Positions 1 through 8,968 are shown, counted from the stretch's first letter. The stretch is 16,929 bases of DNA from Burkholderiales bacterium (GCA_013205525.1 JABMMR010000097.1:1-16929), one strand, 5' to 3'. Notes: generated from the letters alone by a model not told the origin. Numbers and translations: made by a program.

Positions 1-37
1 GTACGTGTCATGGCATCAAACTTTCTGTGAAAAGAAT

Positions 38-1858
38 TTAAAAAGCGCCTTCGGGCATATCGGCACAAGTGCTGTCGCGGCTGTTGACCACCCCCAGCCA
101 AGCGCCGATTTTGGGCAATTCATAGTGAAAGAAAAACTGGCAGGCGCGTTGCCGCCCTTGATTGGCGTCGCCCACTCCCTGCGAGGCCAAGCCGACTTGC
201 AGCCACATCCAAGCCATCACCGTATGACCAAAGGCCTGCATGTAGGGCACTGCATTGGCCAAGGCCAGCGACGGTTCGCCCCCTGCCCAAGCGGCATGGG
301 TGGCCTCAGCGATTTGCTGTACTGCCAGCTTTAAGGCCTGGCCATAAGCGCTGAACTGGGGGCCAGCGGCTTGCGCTTGGGTGACGGTGGCCAAGATGTG
401 TTGCGACAAAAGCTTCAAGCCCCGCCCCTCTTCAAGCAGCACTTTGCGCCCCAGCAGGTCCATGGCTTGAATGCCGTGCGTGCCTTCGTGGATCATGTTC
501 AGGCGCTGGTCGCGCCAATACTGCTCGACAGGAAAATCTCGGGTATAGCCATAACCGCCGTGGATTTGAATGGCCAAACTGTTGCCCTCTAGACACCACT
601 CGCTGGGCCAGCTTTTCACAATCGGGGTCAGCACCTCCAGCAACCATTGGGCATCGGTGCGTTGCGCCTCATCGCCGGTGTGCAACTCATCAACCAAACG
701 AGCGCAGTACAGCCCCAGCGCCAAAGCACCTTCACCATAGGCTTTTTGGGCAAGCAGCATGCGCTTGATGTCGGCGTGTTCAATTAACCGCACTGGAGGC
801 TGCGACGGATCTTTCCCCGCTGGGCCCACAGGCCTGCCTTGGCTGCGTGTTTGGGCGTAGCTGAGCGACGCGTAGTAGCCCGCCAAGCCCAGCATGGTGG
901 CGGCCAAACCCACACCAATGCGTGCCTCGTTCATCATGTGGAACATGCATTGCAGGCCCTTGCCTGCCTCGCCCACCAAATAGCCCAGCGCCCCACTCTC
1001 GCCGCGCACCGGGTATTTGCCTTCGCCGAAATTAAGCAAGGTGTTGACCGTGCCGCGCCAGCCCAGTTTGTGGTTCAGGCCGGCCAGCGCCACATCGTTG
1101 CGTTCACCAGTGAGCTGGCCTTGGGCATCGACCAGTTTTTTGGGCACGATGAACAAGGAAATACCTTTGGTGCCAGCCATGGTTTTGCCGTCTGCCCCCG
1201 GAATTTTTGCCAACACCAAATGCACGATGTTCTCGGTCAATTCGTGGTCGCCGGTGGAAATCCACATCTTGTTGCCCTTGAGCCTGAAGCGCGGACCTAA
1301 GGGGTCGCTGGCATAGTCTGGGCCATCGGGCAAGGCGCGGGTAGCGACATCCGACAAAGACGAGCCGGCCTGAGGTTCGCTCAGACACATGGTGCCGGCA
1401 AAGCGGCCATTGAATTCATTCAGGGCAAACACTTTTTTTTGCAAAACGCTGCCGTGTTTCATGAGCAAGTTGGCATTGCCCACCGTCAACATGCCCCCGC
1501 CAATGCTCACCGAGGCACACGCAAAAAACGCATTCGCCGCCGCTTCCACGGTGTAGGGGAGTTGCATGCCGCCAATAGCAAAGTCTTGCGCGGCACTCAA
1601 CATGCCGCTGGCCGCGTAAGCATCATGGGCCTCTTGGGTGCAGAAAGGCAAGATGACTTTTTCGCCATCAAACGCCGGCTCTTGTACATCCACTGTGCGG
1701 TTGTGGGGTGCGTATTTGTCGCGGGCGATGCGCTCGCAGGTATCTAAAACCGCGTCGAAGGTGTCACGGGAATGGTCGCTAAAGCGTAGCCGTTGATTGA
1801 GTTGCTCTACTTGCAACCAGTCGTAAAGCAAAAAATCAACGGTACTGCGCAATGCCAT
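38..1858 (-). CDS. Acyl-CoA dehydrogenase, large DmdC/FadE-like type (606 aa)
   Basis: FAD-dependent enzyme that should catalyse the first beta-oxidation step, acyl-CoA to trans-2-enoyl-CoA, passing electrons to ETF. Visible features are the flavin-contact segment MCLSEPQAGSS (157-167), the mid-domain KMWIST (197-202), the helical-domain NEARIGVG (310-317), the GGYGYTRDFPVEQYWRD stretch (434-450) and IHEGTHGIQ (456-464). E458 sits at the usual catalytic-base position. About 140 residues follow this motif, giving the ~600-residue form with an extra C-terminal helical domain, shared by 3-methylmercaptopropionyl-CoA dehydrogenase (DmdC) and related FadE-like proteins rather than the ~380-residue short-chain form. 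Start: the ATG lies only 3 nt after the thiolase stop (TAG-GGC-ATG) with GAGGT inside the thiolase end, so translation is probably coupled. It is the last gene of the block. Enzyme class is secure; chain-length specificity is not readable. Confidence 0.93.
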   Translation of the reverse strand: MALRSTVDFLLYDWLQVEQLNQRLRFSDHSRDTFDAVLDTCERIARDKYAPHNRTVDVQEPAFDGEKVILPFCTQEAHDAYAASGMLSAAQDFAIGGMQLPYTVEAAANAFFACASVSIGGGMLTVGNANLLMKHGSVLQKKVFALNEFNGRFAGTMCLSEPQAGSSLSDVATRALPDGPDYASDPLGPRFRLKGNKMWISTGDHELTENIVHLVLAKIPGADGKTMAGTKGISLFIVPKKLVDAQGQLTGERNDVALAGLNHKLGWRGTVNTLLNFGEGKYPVRGESGALGYLVGEAGKGLQCMFHMMNEARIGVGLAATMLGLAGYYASLSYAQTRSQGRPVGPAGKDPSQPPVRLIEHADIKRMLLAQKAYGEGALALGLYCARLVDELHTGDEAQRTDAQWLLEVLTPIVKSWPSEWCLEGNSLAIQIHGGYGYTRDFPVEQYWRDQRLNMIHEGTHGIQAMDLLGRKVLLEEGRGLKLLSQHILATVTQAQAAGPQFSAYGQALKLAVQQIAEATHAAWAGGEPSLALANAVPYMQAFGHTVMAWMWLQVGLASQGVGDANQGRQRACQFFFHYELPKIGAWLGVVNSRDSTCADMPEGAF

Positions 1859-1861
1859 GCC

Positions 1862-3037
1862 CTACAGCACCTCGAAGATGCCAGCCGCGCCCATGCCGCC
1901 GCCAATGCACATGGTCACACACACCCGTTTTGCACCGCGACGCTTGCCTTCAATCAACGCGTGTCCGGTCAATCGTTGGCCGCTCACACCATAGGGATGA
2001 CCCACAGCAATAGCGCCGCCGTTCACATTCAGTAACTCAGGGGGAATACCCAGCTTGTCGCGGCAGTACAGCACTTGCACGGCAAAGGCTTCGTTGAGTT
2101 CCCACAAATCGATGTCTTGGATGCTCAGGCCCAAACGCTTCAACACTTTGGGAATGGCATACACCGGACCAATGCCCATTTCATCAGGCTCGCAACCAGC
2201 CACAGCAAAACCCAGAAAACGCCCCAAAGGTTTGAGATTGTGTTGGGTGGCATAAGCCTCGCTGGTGACCACGCAAGCGCCTGCACCATCGGAAAATTGA
2301 GATGCATTGCCTGCGGAAACCACGCCCCCAGGCATAGCGGCTTTGATGCCAGAGATACCTTCGGCAGTGGTGCCTTCGCGCAAGCCCTCGTCCGCACTGA
2401 CAGTGACTTGCTTGGTCATCATGCCCATGACTTTGTCGACCACGCCGGCTTGCACGGTGATGGCGGCGATTTCGTCATTGAATTTGCCCGCCGCTTGGGC
2501 GGCACAGGCTTTTTGCTGGCTGGCCGCGCCGTACTCGTCCATGGCTTCGCGGCCGATGTTGTAGCGCTTGGCCACTTGCTCGGCGGTTTGCAGCATATTC
2601 CAGTAAATTTCGGGTTTCTTTTTGTTGAGTGCGGTATCCATCAACATGTGTTGGTTCATCTCTTGTTGCACACAAGAAATGCTTTCCACGCCGCCAGCCA
2701 CATACACATCGCCCTCGCCAGCAATGATGCGCTGCGAAGCCGTGGCAATGGTTTGCAATCCAGAGGAACAAAAACGGTTGATGGTCATGCCGCTCACGCT
2801 GATGGGGCAGTCGGCCATCAGCGCAATTTGACGTGCAATGTTGGCCCCGGTAGCACCCTCGGGGTTGGCGCAACCCATGATGACGTCTTCCACATGGGCG
2901 GCGTCAATGCCAGCGCGGGCAATGGCGTGCTTGACCGCATGGCCACCCAAAGTGGCACCGTGGGTCATATTGAAAGCACCGCGCCAGCTTTTGGCCAAGG
3001 GGGTGCGGGCAGTTGAAACGATGACAGCGTTGGTCAT
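1862..3037 (-). CDS. Acetyl-CoA C-acyltransferase (thiolase, 391 aa)
   Basis: Thiolase that should cleave 3-ketoacyl-CoA with CoA to acetyl-CoA plus a shortened acyl-CoA, the last beta-oxidation step. The length is normal for the family. The nucleophilic cysteine is C90 in NRFCSSG (87-93). NEAFA is at 315-319, the catalytic histidine is H347 in VGHPYGVSG, and the second active-site cysteine is C377 in CIGGGMG near the C-terminus. Position 349 is Tyr in GHPYG where many thiolases have Leu or Ile. The start ATG at 3037 has AAGGA about 6 nt upstream and lies 9 nt after the stop of the upstream hydratase/dehydrogenase gene, so the two are one transcript. Context favours a degradative FadA role over biosynthetic acetoacetyl-CoA thiolase, although the sequence alone does not exclude the latter. 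Confidence 0.93.
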   Translation of the reverse strand: MTNAVIVSTARTPLAKSWRGAFNMTHGATLGGHAVKHAIARAGIDAAHVEDVIMGCANPEGATGANIARQIALMADCPISVSGMTINRFCSSGLQTIATASQRIIAGEGDVYVAGGVESISCVQQEMNQHMLMDTALNKKKPEIYWNMLQTAEQVAKRYNIGREAMDEYGAASQQKACAAQAAGKFNDEIAAITVQAGVVDKVMGMMTKQVTVSADEGLREGTTAEGISGIKAAMPGGVVSAGNASQFSDGAGACVVTSEAYATQHNLKPLGRFLGFAVAGCEPDEMGIGPVYAIPKVLKRLGLSIQDIDLWELNEAFAVQVLYCRDKLGIPPELLNVNGGAIAVGHPYGVSGQRLTGHALIEGKRRGAKRVCVTMCIGGGMGAAGIFEVL

Positions 3038-3046
3038 GGTGAGTCC

Positions 3047-5149
3047 TTAATTGAATGATTTGCCGTCTGCGACCAAACGGGCGAGCAAGGGGGCGGGTTG
3101 CCAAAATTGGGCGTCGTCATGCGGGTTTTTCGCAAACCGGTGCATGGCTTGCACCACGTTGAACAGGCCGAACTGATCGGCGTAATTCATGGGGCCGCCG
3201 CGGTAGATGGGAAAACCGTAGCCGGTGATGTAGACCATGTCGATATCGCTGGCGCGTGTGGCAATGCCTTCTTCCAAAATGAAAGCGGCTTCATTGACCA
3301 GCGAAAACACCAAGCGTTGCACGATTTCTTCGTCGCTGATCTTGCGTGGCGTGATGCCCAGCGTGCTGCGGTGCTGGGCAATCATGTCCTCGACCTCTTT
3401 GTTGGGGATGGCGTCGCGTTTGCCTGGCAGGTAGTCGTACCAGCCCTTGCCCACTTTTTGGCCAAAGCGGCCCAACTCACACAACAGGTCGGCGGTTTTG
3501 CTGTATTTCAAGTCTGGCTTTTCCACATAACGGCGCTTGCGTATGGCCCAGCCAATGTCGTTGCCCGCCAAGTCACCCATGCGAAAGGGGCCCATGGCGA
3601 AACCAAATTTCTCCACCGCTTTATCAACTTGTTGGGGCGTACAGCCTTCTTCAATGAGGAAGCCGGCTTGGCGGCTGTACTGCTCGATCATGCGGTTGCC
3701 AATAAAGCCGTCGCACACGCCAGAAACCACAGCAGTTTTCTTGATTTTTTTGGCCACACCCATGACGGTGGCCATCACGTCTTTGGCTGTATCCGCACCG
3801 CGCACCACTTCCAATAATTTCATGACATTGGCGGGGCTGAAAAAATGCAAGCCCACCACGTCTTGCGGGCGCTGAGTGAAAGCGGCAATCGCGTTGACAT
3901 CCAAGGTGGAGGTGTTGGAGGCCAAGATAGCACCAGGTTTCATCACCTCGTCGAGCTTTTTAAATACAGTCTCTTTGACGCCCATGTCCTCGAACACGGC
4001 TTCAATCACCAAATCAGCGTCCTTCAAATCTTCGTAGTTCAAGGTGGTGCTAAGCAGCGCCATGCGTTGGGCCAGTTTGTCTTCTTTCAACTTGCCTTTT
4101 TTCACTTGGGCTTGGTAGTTTTGCTCAATGATGCCAATCCCTTTGTCTAGGGCTTCTTGCTTCATCTCCAACATCTTCACAGGAATGCCGGCGTTGAGGA
4201 AGTTCATGCTGATGCCCCCGCCCATGGTGCCCGCACCAATGACCGCCACCGATTTGATGTCGCGCACCGGTGTGTCGGGGGGAACATCGGCAATTTTGGT
4301 GGTGGCTCGCTGGGCCACAAACAAATGACGCAAAGCGCGGCACTCAGGGGTCCACATCAGGTTGGTGAAGATTTCACGCTCGGCTTCCATGCCTTGGTCG
4401 AACTTCATCTTGGTGGCGTTTTGCACTGCTTCAATGCATTTGAGGGGCGCGGGGTATTTGCCCTTGGTCATGCCATTGACCATATTGGTGCTGAATTTGA
4501 AAAAAGCATCCGCATTCGGGTGTTTGCATGGCAGGTCGCGCACCCGTGGCAGCGGCGATGTGCCCACCACGCTTTGGGCAAAGGCAATCGCCTCGTCCAT
4601 TAAAGACTCTGCACTGCTGGCCATTTGGTCAAACAATTTTTGCCCTGGCAGCATGGCAATCATTTCGCTCTTGATGGGCTCACCGCTGACAATCATATTG
4701 AGCGCCGCCTCAACGCCCAAGACCCGGGGCAAACGCTGGGTACCGCCGGCACCGGGGATGAGGCCGAGCTTGACTTCGGGCAAGGCCACGTCGCAATCTG
4801 GAGCGGCCACGCGGTAATGACAGCCCAAGGCCAACTCCAAACCTCCGCCCATGGCAACCGTGTGAAGTGCTGCCACCACCGGTTTGCTGGCGTTTTCAAG
4901 CGCATTGATGAGGTTGACCAAATGCGGCTCTTGAATTGCTTTGGGTGAGCCAAATTCCTTGATGTCTGCGCCGCCAGAGAAGGCTTTGCCCGCACCGGTG
5001 ACCACCACCGCTTTAACCGTGTCGTCAGCCATGGCCTTTTGAAGCCCTTGCATAAACGCTTGGCGGGTGGCCAACCCCAAACCATTGACGGGCGGGTTGT
5101 TCAAGGTAATCACGGCGACATCGCCATGAACTGCGTAGTCAGCACTCAT
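3047..5149 (-). CDS. Bifunctional enoyl-CoA hydratase / 3-hydroxyacyl-CoA dehydrogenase (FadB/FadJ-like, 700 aa)
   Basis: A fusion carrying out the two middle beta-oxidation reactions: hydration of trans-2-enoyl-CoA, then NAD-dependent oxidation of the L-3-hydroxyacyl-CoA. The N-terminal crotonase domain (about 1-190) has the oxyanion-hole segment SGGADIKEF (58-66) and two acidic catalytic residues, E105 in GGGLELALG and E125 in LPEVKLG. Their 20-residue spacing matches the two catalytic glutamates of enoyl-CoA hydratase. The dehydrogenase half starts near 299 with the Rossmann motif GAGTMGGGI (305-313) and has SNTSTL (411-416). The catalytic pair is H435 in HFFSPA and E447, 12 residues apart as in FadB. 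CDGFIGNR opens the helical C-terminal domain, which is duplicated. AAGGA lies just upstream of the start ATG. The compact ~700-residue layout resembles peroxisomal bifunctional enzyme and FadJ. The gene heads a tight three-gene group with the thiolase and acyl-CoA dehydrogenase. Confidence 0.94.
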   Translation of the reverse strand: MSADYAVHGDVAVITLNNPPVNGLGLATRQAFMQGLQKAMADDTVKAVVVTGAGKAFSGGADIKEFGSPKAIQEPHLVNLINALENASKPVVAALHTVAMGGGLELALGCHYRVAAPDCDVALPEVKLGLIPGAGGTQRLPRVLGVEAALNMIVSGEPIKSEMIAMLPGQKLFDQMASSAESLMDEAIAFAQSVVGTSPLPRVRDLPCKHPNADAFFKFSTNMVNGMTKGKYPAPLKCIEAVQNATKMKFDQGMEAEREIFTNLMWTPECRALRHLFVAQRATTKIADVPPDTPVRDIKSVAVIGAGTMGGGISMNFLNAGIPVKMLEMKQEALDKGIGIIEQNYQAQVKKGKLKEDKLAQRMALLSTTLNYEDLKDADLVIEAVFEDMGVKETVFKKLDEVMKPGAILASNTSTLDVNAIAAFTQRPQDVVGLHFFSPANVMKLLEVVRGADTAKDVMATVMGVAKKIKKTAVVSGVCDGFIGNRMIEQYSRQAGFLIEEGCTPQQVDKAVEKFGFAMGPFRMGDLAGNDIGWAIRKRRYVEKPDLKYSKTADLLCELGRFGQKVGKGWYDYLPGKRDAIPNKEVEDMIAQHRSTLGITPRKISDEEIVQRLVFSLVNEAAFILEEGIATRASDIDMVYITGYGFPIYRGGPMNYADQFGLFNVVQAMHRFAKNPHDDAQFWQPAPLLARLVADGKSFN

Positions 5150-5185
5150 AAAAATTCCTTATCAGAAACAGAAAGGGAGGGTAAA

Positions 5186-5203
5186 AAAGAACGGTCGTAC
5201 TAT
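5186..5203. promoter_or_regulatory. Operator-like palindrome before the beta-oxidation genes
   Basis: In the 55-nt gap between livF and the hydratase/dehydrogenase gene, the minus strand reads ATAGTACGACCGTTCTTT. This is an 18-bp inverted repeat of form AxAGxACGxxCGTxCTxT with 7 of 9 base pairs matching. It lies directly downstream of a TATAAA box, about where a repressor would block RNA polymerase. The size and ACG-N2-CGT core look like a TetR-family operator, the class that controls fatty-acid catabolism in many proteobacteria. The regulator gene is not in the window, so its identity is inference. Confidence 0.5.
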
Positions 5204-5209
5204 TTTATA
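5204..5209 (-). promoter_or_regulatory. Possible -10 box of an internal promoter for the beta-oxidation trio
   Basis: The minus strand reads TATAAA here, overlapping the livF stop codon and immediately preceding the palindrome at 5186-5203. A convincing -35 box is not visible at 16-18 nt upstream, inside the end of livF, so this is only a candidate. If real, the palindrome would cover the transcription start, and the three beta-oxidation genes could be expressed separately from the transporter. Confidence 0.3.
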
Positions 5210-5900
5210 CCTCTAACCATTCCTTGCGTGTGACAGCGTCAGCTCGCAAAGCGTCTGGCGTTCCGTCAAACACCAAGCTGCCATGACCCATGACCAAAGC
5301 GCGGTCGGAGATTTGCATGGCGATGGTGAGTTTTTGCTCAATCAGCAGGACGGACACGCCACGGGTTCGCAGTTCGCGCAAAAACTGGCCGACCAACTCG
5401 ACAATTTTGGGCGCCAAGCCCTCGGTAGGCTCATCAATGATGATGAGTTCGGGGTCGCCCATGAGGCTGCGGCACAGGGTCAGCATTTGCTGCTCGCCCC
5501 CCGAAAGAACGCCCGCCTCGGTATGCTGGCGTTCGCGCAAGCGCGGAAACAATTTGTACATGTCTTCAAAATCCCAGCGGCCGCTGGGCTTGTCACCCTT
5601 TAAGCCGAGCAGCAGGTTTTGATGCACCGTGAGTTTGGGAAAGATGTCACGGTTTTCCGGCACATAACCCAGCCCCAAATGGGCAATTTCAAACGGTTTG
5701 CGACCCACCATTTCTTGACCGCACCACAAGATACTGCCCTGTGCATCAACCAAGCCCATGATGGCCTTGGCTGTGGTTGAGCGACCCGAACCATTGCGGC
5801 CCAGCAGCGCCACGATCTCGCCCTTGCCCACAGAAAAACTGACACCATGCAACACATGGCTTTTGCCGTAATAAGCATGAAGTTGATCGACTTGCAGCAT
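5205..5900 (-). CDS. livF: ABC transporter ATP-binding protein, LivF type, with Arg in Walker A (231 aa)
   Basis: One of two cytoplasmic ATPases of a LivFGHM-type importer of the HAAT family. The length is normal. The Walker A motif is GRNGSGRST (34-42): the invariant lysine is replaced by R40, codon CGC at 5781-5783. The rest looks intact: a canonical LSGGEQ signature (132-137), Walker B IIIDEP with D156 and E157, and EGLAP. The switch position is Q189 in LIEQ, as is usual for LivF, not His. The start ATG directly follows the livG stop (TGA-ATG), showing tight coupling. Because Arg at this position often weakens ATP hydrolysis, LivF may act mainly as a structural or nucleotide-binding partner. 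I believe related transporters of this order also carry GRST, but I cannot check this here. Confidence 0.93.
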   Translation of the reverse strand: MLQVDQLHAYYGKSHVLHGVSFSVGKGEIVALLGRNGSGRSTTAKAIMGLVDAQGSILWCGQEMVGRKPFEIAHLGLGYVPENRDIFPKLTVHQNLLLGLKGDKPSGRWDFEDMYKLFPRLRERQHTEAGVLSGGEQQMLTLCRSLMGDPELIIIDEPTEGLAPKIVELVGQFLRELRTRGVSVLLIEQKLTIAMQISDRALVMGHGSLVFDGTPDALRADAVTRKEWLEV

Positions 5901-6659
5901 TCAGTGGTCCTCTTGCAAACTGCCCAGATAGGCCTCTTGCACACGCGGGTTGGCGCGAACTTTGTCGGGTGTATCAAAAGCGATGATTTCGCCATACACC
6001 AGCACCGCAATTTTGTCGGCCAAACCAAACACCACGCCCATATCGTGCTCTACCGCCAGCAAAGTTTTGCCAAGCGTGACCTCTTTGATGAGGCCAATAA
6101 AGCGCTCGGTCTCGCTGTTGTTCATGCCAGCAGTGGGTTCATCGAGCAACACCACTTCGGCGCCTCCTGCCATGGTGATGCCAATTTCCAGGCAGCGTTG
6201 CTCGGCATAGGTGAGGTTCATCGCCAACGTGTCGCGCTTGGCGCTCAAGCGAATACGCTGCATCCAGTTATCTGCCAATTCATTGGCGTCTTTCAAATTA
6301 CCCAAGAACGACCAAAAACTGTAGCGGTGGCCCAAGCTCCACAGCACCGCGCAGCGCAGATTTTCAAACACGCTGAGTTTGGGAAAGATATTGGTGATTT
6401 GAAAGCTGCGCGACAAACCCAGGCGATTGATTTCAAAAGGTTTGAGTCCGTCGATACGCTGGCCGTTGAGACTGATGCTGCCCGCGCTGGGCGCAAAGCG
6501 CCCGCTGATGAGATTAAAAAGTGTGGATTTGCCCGCACCATTGGGCCCGATGATGGCCACCCGCTCGCCCGCGTTGACCTGCAAATCAACGCCTCGGATG
6601 ATTTCGGTTTTGCCAAATTGCTTGGTCAAGCCCTTGAGTTCTAGAGAATAAGCGCTCAT
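5901..6659 (-). CDS. livG: ABC transporter ATP-binding protein, LivG type (252 aa)
   Basis: The second ATPase subunit of the importer. Walker A GPNGAGKST (38-46) is canonical with K44. Walker B is VVLLDEP with D173 and E174, followed by TAGMNNSET, and the switch histidine is H205 in AVEHDM. The signature is LTYAEQ (149-154). LivG proteins usually have LxYGxQ here, already a variant of LSGGQ, and this copy has further lost the glycine (A152, codon GCC at 6204-6206). The C-terminal tail, with YGEIIAFDTPDKVRANP followed by EAYLG, is typical of LivG and distinguishes it from LivF. The start ATG overlaps the livM stop by four bases (ATGA). In a LivF-LivG dimer, this altered signature would face the LivF Walker A that has lost its lysine. 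Confidence 0.94.
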   Translation of the reverse strand: MSAYSLELKGLTKQFGKTEIIRGVDLQVNAGERVAIIGPNGAGKSTLFNLISGRFAPSAGSISLNGQRIDGLKPFEINRLGLSRSFQITNIFPKLSVFENLRCAVLWSLGHRYSFWSFLGNLKDANELADNWMQRIRLSAKRDTLAMNLTYAEQRCLEIGITMAGGAEVVLLDEPTAGMNNSETERFIGLIKEVTLGKTLLAVEHDMGVVFGLADKIAVLVYGEIIAFDTPDKVRANPRVQEAYLGSLQEDH

Positions 6660-7924
6660 ACGGCCTGCCTTGGTTGTTGGACAGCAGCGATGTCGGTTTG
6701 GATGTCACTCCAATGGCGCACAAACTGTTTGCGCACTGCTTCAAAAACCGCCAAACCCACCACAAACAGCCCCAGCGAAACACCCCAAGTGCTTGGGTTT
6801 TGGGTATTGAGCACCCAGCCCGCAAAAGGCAGGTTGGGGCCATTGGCGGCATCAAGTTGCAAGTGGTAAATCATCTCCACCAAGGCGCCTGCACCGGCGA
6901 GCATCAAGGCCAGACCCAGGCCTAAGCCCGCATAGGACGGCAACAAGCGAGACAAGGCACCAGCTTTGGCCACCCGCAGGTTCATCATCACCAAGCCAGC
7001 CAAACCGCCTGGGGCATAGACCACCATGAACAAAAACACCAAGCCTAAATAGAGCAACCAAGCTTTGGTGATTTCAGACAACAGCACAAAGGCCAAAACC
7101 ATCAATATGCCGCCCAAAATGGGGCCAAAGAAAACCGTGGCACCCCCTAAAAAGGTGAACAACAAGTAAGAGCCCGAACGGGCAGGCCCTACCACTTCAG
7201 CGGTCACAATCTCGAAATTGATAGCCCCCAAGCCACCGGCAATACCAGCAAAAAAACCGGCGATGATGAAAGCGCGGTAGCGCACTTGCTGGGTGTTGTA
7301 GCCGACAAATTCCACGCGCTCGGGGTTGTCACGCACCGCATTCAATATGCGACCCAGGGGCGTTTGGGTCAAGGCATACAACAAGGCAACAGACACAAAA
7401 GTGTAAAAAGCAATGAGGTAATACACCTCGCGCTGGGGTCCAAAGGTGATGCCCATGAAAGCTTGACCCACCACCCGATTGGCAGACACACCAGCCTCTC
7501 CACCGAAAAACTCGGAGAACATCAGCGACATGGCAAACACCAGTTCGGCCATGCCCAAGGTGATCATGGAAAAGGTGGTGCCCGACTTTTTGGTGGTGAC
7601 ATATCCCAGCAAAATGGCAAAGCCCATGCCGGCCAAGCCACCCACCAAGGGCAGCATCACCACCGGTATATGCAGACTACCCTCGCCTATGGCATTGAGC
7701 GCATGGATGGCAAAGTAACTGCCCATGCCACTGTAAACCGCATGACCAAAACTAAGCATGCCGCCCTGCCCCAACAACAAGTTGTAAGACAGGCAGGCGA
7801 TGATGGCAATGCCCATTTGCGACAACATGGTTTGCGACAAATTGCTGGTGAACAGCCAAGGCGCGACCAACAGCAGCAGTGCAAAACCCAGCCAAACACC
7901 ATAACGAGACAAAAGGTTTGACAT
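6656..7924 (-). CDS. livM: ABC transporter permease, LivM type with C-terminal extension (422 aa)
   Basis: Inner-membrane permease that pairs with LivH to form the translocation channel. The family motif GQGGMLSFGHAVYSGMGSY is near residues 53-71, and the ATPase-coupling loop is LGRILNAVRDNPERVEFVG (about 200-218). The usual LivM core ends near VVYAPGGLAGL (about 315). Beyond it are roughly 95 more residues with two further hydrophobic segments (about 331-354 and 379-398) and a polar tail. A typical LivM core is near 320 residues, so this is an added C-terminal module. I place the start at ATG 7924, 2 nt after the livH stop. An in-frame TTG at 7930 would add two residues and give a 4-nt overlap. 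The 3' end overlaps livG by ATGA. Confidence 0.92.
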   Translation of the reverse strand: MSNLLSRYGVWLGFALLLLVAPWLFTSNLSQTMLSQMGIAIIACLSYNLLLGQGGMLSFGHAVYSGMGSYFAIHALNAIGEGSLHIPVVMLPLVGGLAGMGFAILLGYVTTKKSGTTFSMITLGMAELVFAMSLMFSEFFGGEAGVSANRVVGQAFMGITFGPQREVYYLIAFYTFVSVALLYALTQTPLGRILNAVRDNPERVEFVGYNTQQVRYRAFIIAGFFAGIAGGLGAINFEIVTAEVVGPARSGSYLLFTFLGGATVFFGPILGGILMVLAFVLLSEITKAWLLYLGLVFLFMVVYAPGGLAGLVMMNLRVAKAGALSRLLPSYAGLGLGLALMLAGAGALVEMIYHLQLDAANGPNLPFAGWVLNTQNPSTWGVSLGLFVVGLAVFEAVRKQFVRHWSDIQTDIAAVQQPRQAV

Positions 7925-7926
7925 GC

Positions 7927-8958
7927 TCAAGTGTCCCGTTTGCCAAGTAAGCCACGCGGGCGAAAAATCAAAATCAGTACCAGCAGCAGGTAAGGCAGTA
8001 TGGGTGCGACCTGCGAGACAGTGAGTTTGATCACGCTGTTGTTTTGTACATCGGCTGAGAGCACAAGCCCTGAGTCTTTGAGCAACTGCAACAGCGAGTA
8101 GTCAATCGCGACAGCAAAGGTTTGCACCACACCGATAACCAAGGAGGCCAAAAAAGCACCGCTGAGCGAACCCATGCCGCCCACCACCACCACCACAAAA
8201 ATCACCGAACCCACCGTGGCGGCCATGGCCGGCTCGGTAATGAAAGTCATGCCGCCAATGACGCCAGCCAAACCCGCCAAACCCGTGCCCATGGCAAACA
8301 CCAGCATGAACACACGCGGCACGTTGTGTCCCAAAGTCTCCACTGTTTCGGGGTGGGTTAAGGCCGCTTGGATGATGAGACCCGCTCGGGTGCGGGTCAG
8401 CACCCACCACAGACTGATGACCATGGCCACCGCGGTTGCCATGATGAAGGCACGGGTGGCAGGAAAGGGCGAACAAACAATGCGAACCGCTGTGTCTGTG
8501 GCTTGGCAAACCTCACCGCCCGCACCAAACACCAAGGACAAACCCAGTTGGCCATGGTTGATGAGGGTGAACACCGGCCCTTTCAAAAGGGCAGGCGGGG
8601 TGAACTCCACCGCCACCCGCCCCCACAAAAGTTGCACCAACTCCAGCACGATATAGGACAAACCGAAAGTGACCAGCAATTCAGACACATGGCCCATCTT
8701 GTGAACTTTGCGCAGTACCTTGCTCTCGAAGAAAGCACCGGCCGCGCCAGCCAAGATGGGTGCCAGTAACAAGGCTGGCCAGAAACCCAAACGGCTCTCT
8801 AAGGTATAGCCAAAATAAGCGCCCAACATATAGAAGCTGGCATGGGCGAAATTGAGTACCCCCATCATGCTGAAGATCAAGGTCAGGCCCGAACTGAGCA
8901 TGAACAGCAGCAGTCCGTAGCTCAAACCATTGAGCGAGGAGATCAGGAAAAATTCCAT
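7927..8958 (-). CDS. livH: ABC transporter permease, LivH type (343 aa)
   Basis: The partner inner-membrane permease of LivM. The N-terminus (NGLSYGLLLFMLSSGLTLIF, then GVLNFAHASFYMLGAY) is the LivH hallmark. The coupling loop is TRAGLIIQAALTHPETVETLG (about 190-210), and VVVVGGMGSLSGAFLASLVIG lies near 255-275. At 343 residues it is longer than the ~300-310 of well-known LivH. Two stretches account for this. One is about 125-167, holding C151 and C162. The other is about 282-306, between the last two membrane segments. Topology suggests both face the periplasm. It ends in RPRGLLGKRD, as usual. No strong ribosome-binding site precedes the ATG, and a 70-nt gap with an inverted repeat separates it from the binding-protein gene upstream. 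Confidence 0.93.
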   Translation of the reverse strand: MEFFLISSLNGLSYGLLLFMLSSGLTLIFSMMGVLNFAHASFYMLGAYFGYTLESRLGFWPALLLAPILAGAAGAFFESKVLRKVHKMGHVSELLVTFGLSYIVLELVQLLWGRVAVEFTPPALLKGPVFTLINHGQLGLSLVFGAGGEVCQATDTAVRIVCSPFPATRAFIMATAVAMVISLWWVLTRTRAGLIIQAALTHPETVETLGHNVPRVFMLVFAMGTGLAGLAGVIGGMTFITEPAMAATVGSVIFVVVVVGGMGSLSGAFLASLVIGVVQTFAVAIDYSLLQLLKDSGLVLSADVQNNSVIKLTVSQVAPILPYLLLVLILIFRPRGLLGKRDT

Positions 8959-8968
8959 ATCAGTGGAT

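Noticed and set aside
2075..3016. Long open frame (313 codons) on the plus strand opposite the thiolase gene
   Set aside because: The thiolase on the minus strand has every catalytic motif in place. The opposite frame encodes a His/Ala-rich product with no recognisable domain, as expected from an antisense shadow.
7925..7930. TTG start for livM at 7930
   Set aside because: ATG 7924 is two codons downstream and only 2 nt after the livH stop. ATG is preferred, although the 4-nt TTGA overlap cannot be excluded.
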